A stretch of 64,000 nucleotides of DNA, from assembly GCA_964035545.1 (NCBI GenBank), contig OZ037765.1:19772698-19836697 (forward strand). Direction: 5' to 3'. The position numbers and the translations under genes were made by a program. A model generated the notes under the pieces. That model was not told the origin of the DNA. It searched no databases and saw only the letters and a list, made by a program, of their open reading frames with translations. This DNA is from Bugula neritina (taxonomy: Eukaryota; Bryozoa; Gymnolaemata; Cheilostomatida; Bugulidae). Shown here piece after piece: positions 61,201 through 64,000 of this stretch (position 1 is the first letter of the stretch; every line of letters starts with the position of its first letter).

Positions 61201-64000
61201 AGGAATACAACACCAATGTTGCACGTGCATGTGCATTAGTAATTATAAGAAAATTGATCATTAGCATTTGGTTCAGCGGGATTTCCCAAAGTATAAAAAA
61301 ACTAGGAGATATGTAAGGCATGCAGTAAAAAAAATTTTTCACAAACATTATTACAGCTACAGAGCAGATAAAATACAAAAAAAAAGAGTGAAGCAGGAAA
61401 ATACAATATCATTCAACTTTTTGTGCTGTCAGAGAACATGATGAGGAAAGTAGACTGGCTGGCTAGCGGTGTCATGAGAATAAAGATATTTCACCATTTG
61501 GTTTGCAGAGGCAGAACTTGGCTGACAAAATAAAAGTAATAAGATTGCATGAGGAGAATTACAACGTAATGGGAAAAATGTCTTGAACAAAATTGAACCA
61601 TGCAGGAGCAGGTGAAAATAACATTAACAGCTAAGCAGTAGCTGAATGAACAGCATTTAGTTTATAAAATATAATCCATGAGGAAGAAATAAAAAAAGTG
61701 ACATACTGATATAATATTTAAAAAGAAAATGATCCTTATTAAGAGTTAATGCATCTTATCAGCAAAGTTATATAGAACAAATACAAAAATGTTGACAAAA
61801 ATTGCACAAAAAATAAATAACTTAATTGGTAAAAAATTTGAGAGAAAGGGGTGCATTAATTCACATTATATAATACATGCAATGATAAGAAAGCAAAATA
61901 TAGATGAGTTTAGAAAAAACAGGAGAGCTGGGTCGTGGAAATGTTTATTAAACAGCAAACAGTACATTGGCCAAGAAATCACAGATGGATGTCAAGCTGT
62001 TATGTGAAGAGCAGAAGATGAAAGCTAATAAGCTAAACCAATTTGAGAAACTGCAAAAAACAAATCCAACTGGACTTTAATGGAAGAAGCATGCTGAGGC
62101 CCCTGTCCCTATGAAACACAAATATAAAATAAAAATACGATGATAATTATTACTTATAATGAATAATGTTGGTTTGATATATGCTGTATATGCTTTATAT
62201 CAAGGCTTCAATAGCAATAATGATAAATATTGCTTAAAATATGAGGTGATAGAGTCCAGCACTCAGGCATTTTTTATCAGAGAGCATAACTCTATCAAGT
62301 AAAATAAAAATGCAATTTGTTAAAGAGCAGACAATTTTCAAACAGTAACTGTGTTATTATAGCTCACTTGTATAATGCATAGTTGACAGAGATAACAATA
62401 ACTTTATGCAGTTGGCATCTAGTAAGCCACCATTTTTATCTATATGCTGCTCCTGTTGATTTTGAGTCGCTTATTTTATTGACCTGGAAGCAGCGATTAC
62501 AGGCTCTCAGAGCAGCTATAAAATATTCGTACAAAACTCGTAAAGGTGTGCATACAAGACTACACGCAAAAAGTTTTAAAACGTTAAATCAAACTATAAA
62601 ACTATGATGCAGCAGTATTATTCAGTGAAGATGTTTTTAGTTTTCACACTGTTGGCCTTTAGCAAAATGGAGTTGCTTACTCATTAAATGCCAGTTTCCT
62701 TATATTGTTCACTTCTCATTAGAAACTACAAGGTGACTATAATACAATAACAAGGCAGCAAAAGGTGTTAGATGTGCAGTGCAACGAATAAAATTAACAC
62801 GCATATATACTGAGTAAATTTGAGAAGCTGGCACAGTGCAAGAAAGTAAACAGAATATAAGAGATTGATGGTCACTAGGAATTGTATTGAATATATAAAT
62901 TATTTATGTTGAATCAGTAATAAAAAAAGACACAAAATGATATTATAAGATACTAGCAGACACTGGCCAGGATCATTAAATCCAAGAGGCCAGATATTAA
63001 AACTTCTGCTTCAGAAGCAATAGTAATCAATAAAAAAGTTTTTCGCAAAAGTAAAAATTTAGAGATTTGAACCAAAGGACTAGAAATCCCTTTCATTTAG
63101 AAAACTTCAGTAATTAGAGCTTATGGGCTACATCAGGATTGGCTGGAACTGCTTGGAACAGCTGAGCAAAATTGCATGTTGATTCAACAGACAGTCTTAC
63201 TAGCATTAATTAGCATTTTGAGAAAAGTCCTACTTATTAGCAAAACCAGTTTGATGTAGGGAATCAGTCCAGCAACAGCTGCAGCACAACAAGTAAGAAT
63301 ATTAATGGCACATAAAATCATTGTCTTGCAAAACAGTTTAAACATTATGCAAAGTATGAAAACATTTAATGCAGAATAGAGATCGCTTCATTATCTTAAA
63401 TTTGATTTTAGCACATGCATGTTGTAGTCATTTAGACATACTATATTTCTATATATTAAGTATATTGCACTCTAAAATCAATAATATGTAACTTATAGTT
63501 TGGTTTTCTGTCCATCGATCTGGCCATTTTGTTTATTTCAAAACCTGAAACTCAATACAAGGCTATTATAGTGACTCAATTAGTAATTTTAGTACATGTT
63601 TAATTCAACTGTATGTTGTATCAGCATGTATCAGCATGTATCAGCTACAGTTTGGGTGTCAAGGTGTCTGTTAGGTGCTTGCATGTAGTCATTAGCATAT
63701 TCTGAGAGTATAGCTGCCATCTATAGTGATATAAATGCCTACACCCTGTGCAATGAACAAATCAGTATGGAAAGCTTTAAATAATTTCGAATCTATGAAA
63801 TGAAACATGGTATATTTATTTCAACCAACTCCTTGTGTGGTTTACACATGTATTACCAGCCTATAATGAAAGTATGACAATTTGTTTAAACCTCTACATC
63901 TATTTTTGATTTGCTAAGAATAATAATTTGACAGATCGTTCAATATATGATAGCTATCGGAAATAATTTAAACAGAAGATAAAGCTGACCATCTATCAAT
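58265..64000. other. Region upstream of MADD coding exons, no gene seen
   Basis: AT-rich sequence with frequent stops in all frames. It contains a (TAG)n run near 58671-58690, a GATACT/TAATAC-type simple repeat at 60000-60240, and many A-runs. The open frames at 61789-62007 and 62383-62607 are not flanked by convincing splice sites and look like nothing known. A 5' non-coding exon and promoter of MADD are expected here or beyond, but I cannot place them. Confidence 0.55.
60000..60240. repeat. GATACT / TAATAC-type simple repeat tract
   Basis: Imperfect six-base words (GATACT, CATACT, CATAGT, then TAATAC and TAATAG) fill this stretch; the purest part is 60125-60160. It is similar in composition and periodicity to the tract at 5640-6470. 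Confidence 0.75.

Noticed and set aside
61789-62607. Plus-strand frames of 72 and 74 aa
   Set aside because: AT-rich chance frames with no recognisable motif or splice context.

Overview
The window is animal nuclear DNA. It is AT-rich, and its genes are split by many introns of 0.1 to 2 kb with GT..AG ends. The protein families are metazoan: a germline-type multi-Tudor protein, a Cid1-family terminal uridylyltransferase, a clan-2 cytochrome P450 and a MADD/Rab3-GEF. The SINEs and MITEs fit an invertebrate, possibly a lophotrochozoan, but I cannot name the species from the sequence.

Layout: (1) 59-4425 (+) is the 3' half of a TUTase-like nucleotidyltransferase, cut by the left edge; its last intron holds a TTAA-flanked MITE and a SINE. 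(2) 4426-8394 is intergenic, with a degenerate TTAGTA-like simple repeat and a Harbinger-like MITE. (3) 8395-32397 (+) is a complete Tudor-domain gene that I could join into 28 exons with consistent splice phases (about 2,311 aa). It has nine Tudor modules and an acidic Ser-rich tail. Modules 5-7 come from a recent tandem duplication of exon plus intron, and the introns of this gene are full of mobile elements. (4) 33666-39043 (+) is a nine-exon cytochrome P450 (493 aa), with a long perfect hairpin just upstream. (5) 40137-58264 (-) is a MADD orthologue, convergent with the P450, with 26 coding exons (about 1,429 aa) plus one candidate 39-nt microexon. (6) 58265-64000 shows no coding exon and would hold the 5' UTR, first intron or promoter side of MADD.

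The genes do not form an operon. The TUTase and the Tudor protein could both act in small-RNA biology (RNA tailing; the piRNA/nuage scaffold), but their adjacency may be chance. The most unusual content is in the Tudor gene. It has near-identical triplicated Tudor modules, and because the intron was duplicated too, one copy serves as an empty site that dates insertions in the other. Its last two Tudor modules have lost residues of the methylarginine-binding cage.

All gene models are my own manual splicing by homology, phase and splice-site consensus. No transcript evidence was available.
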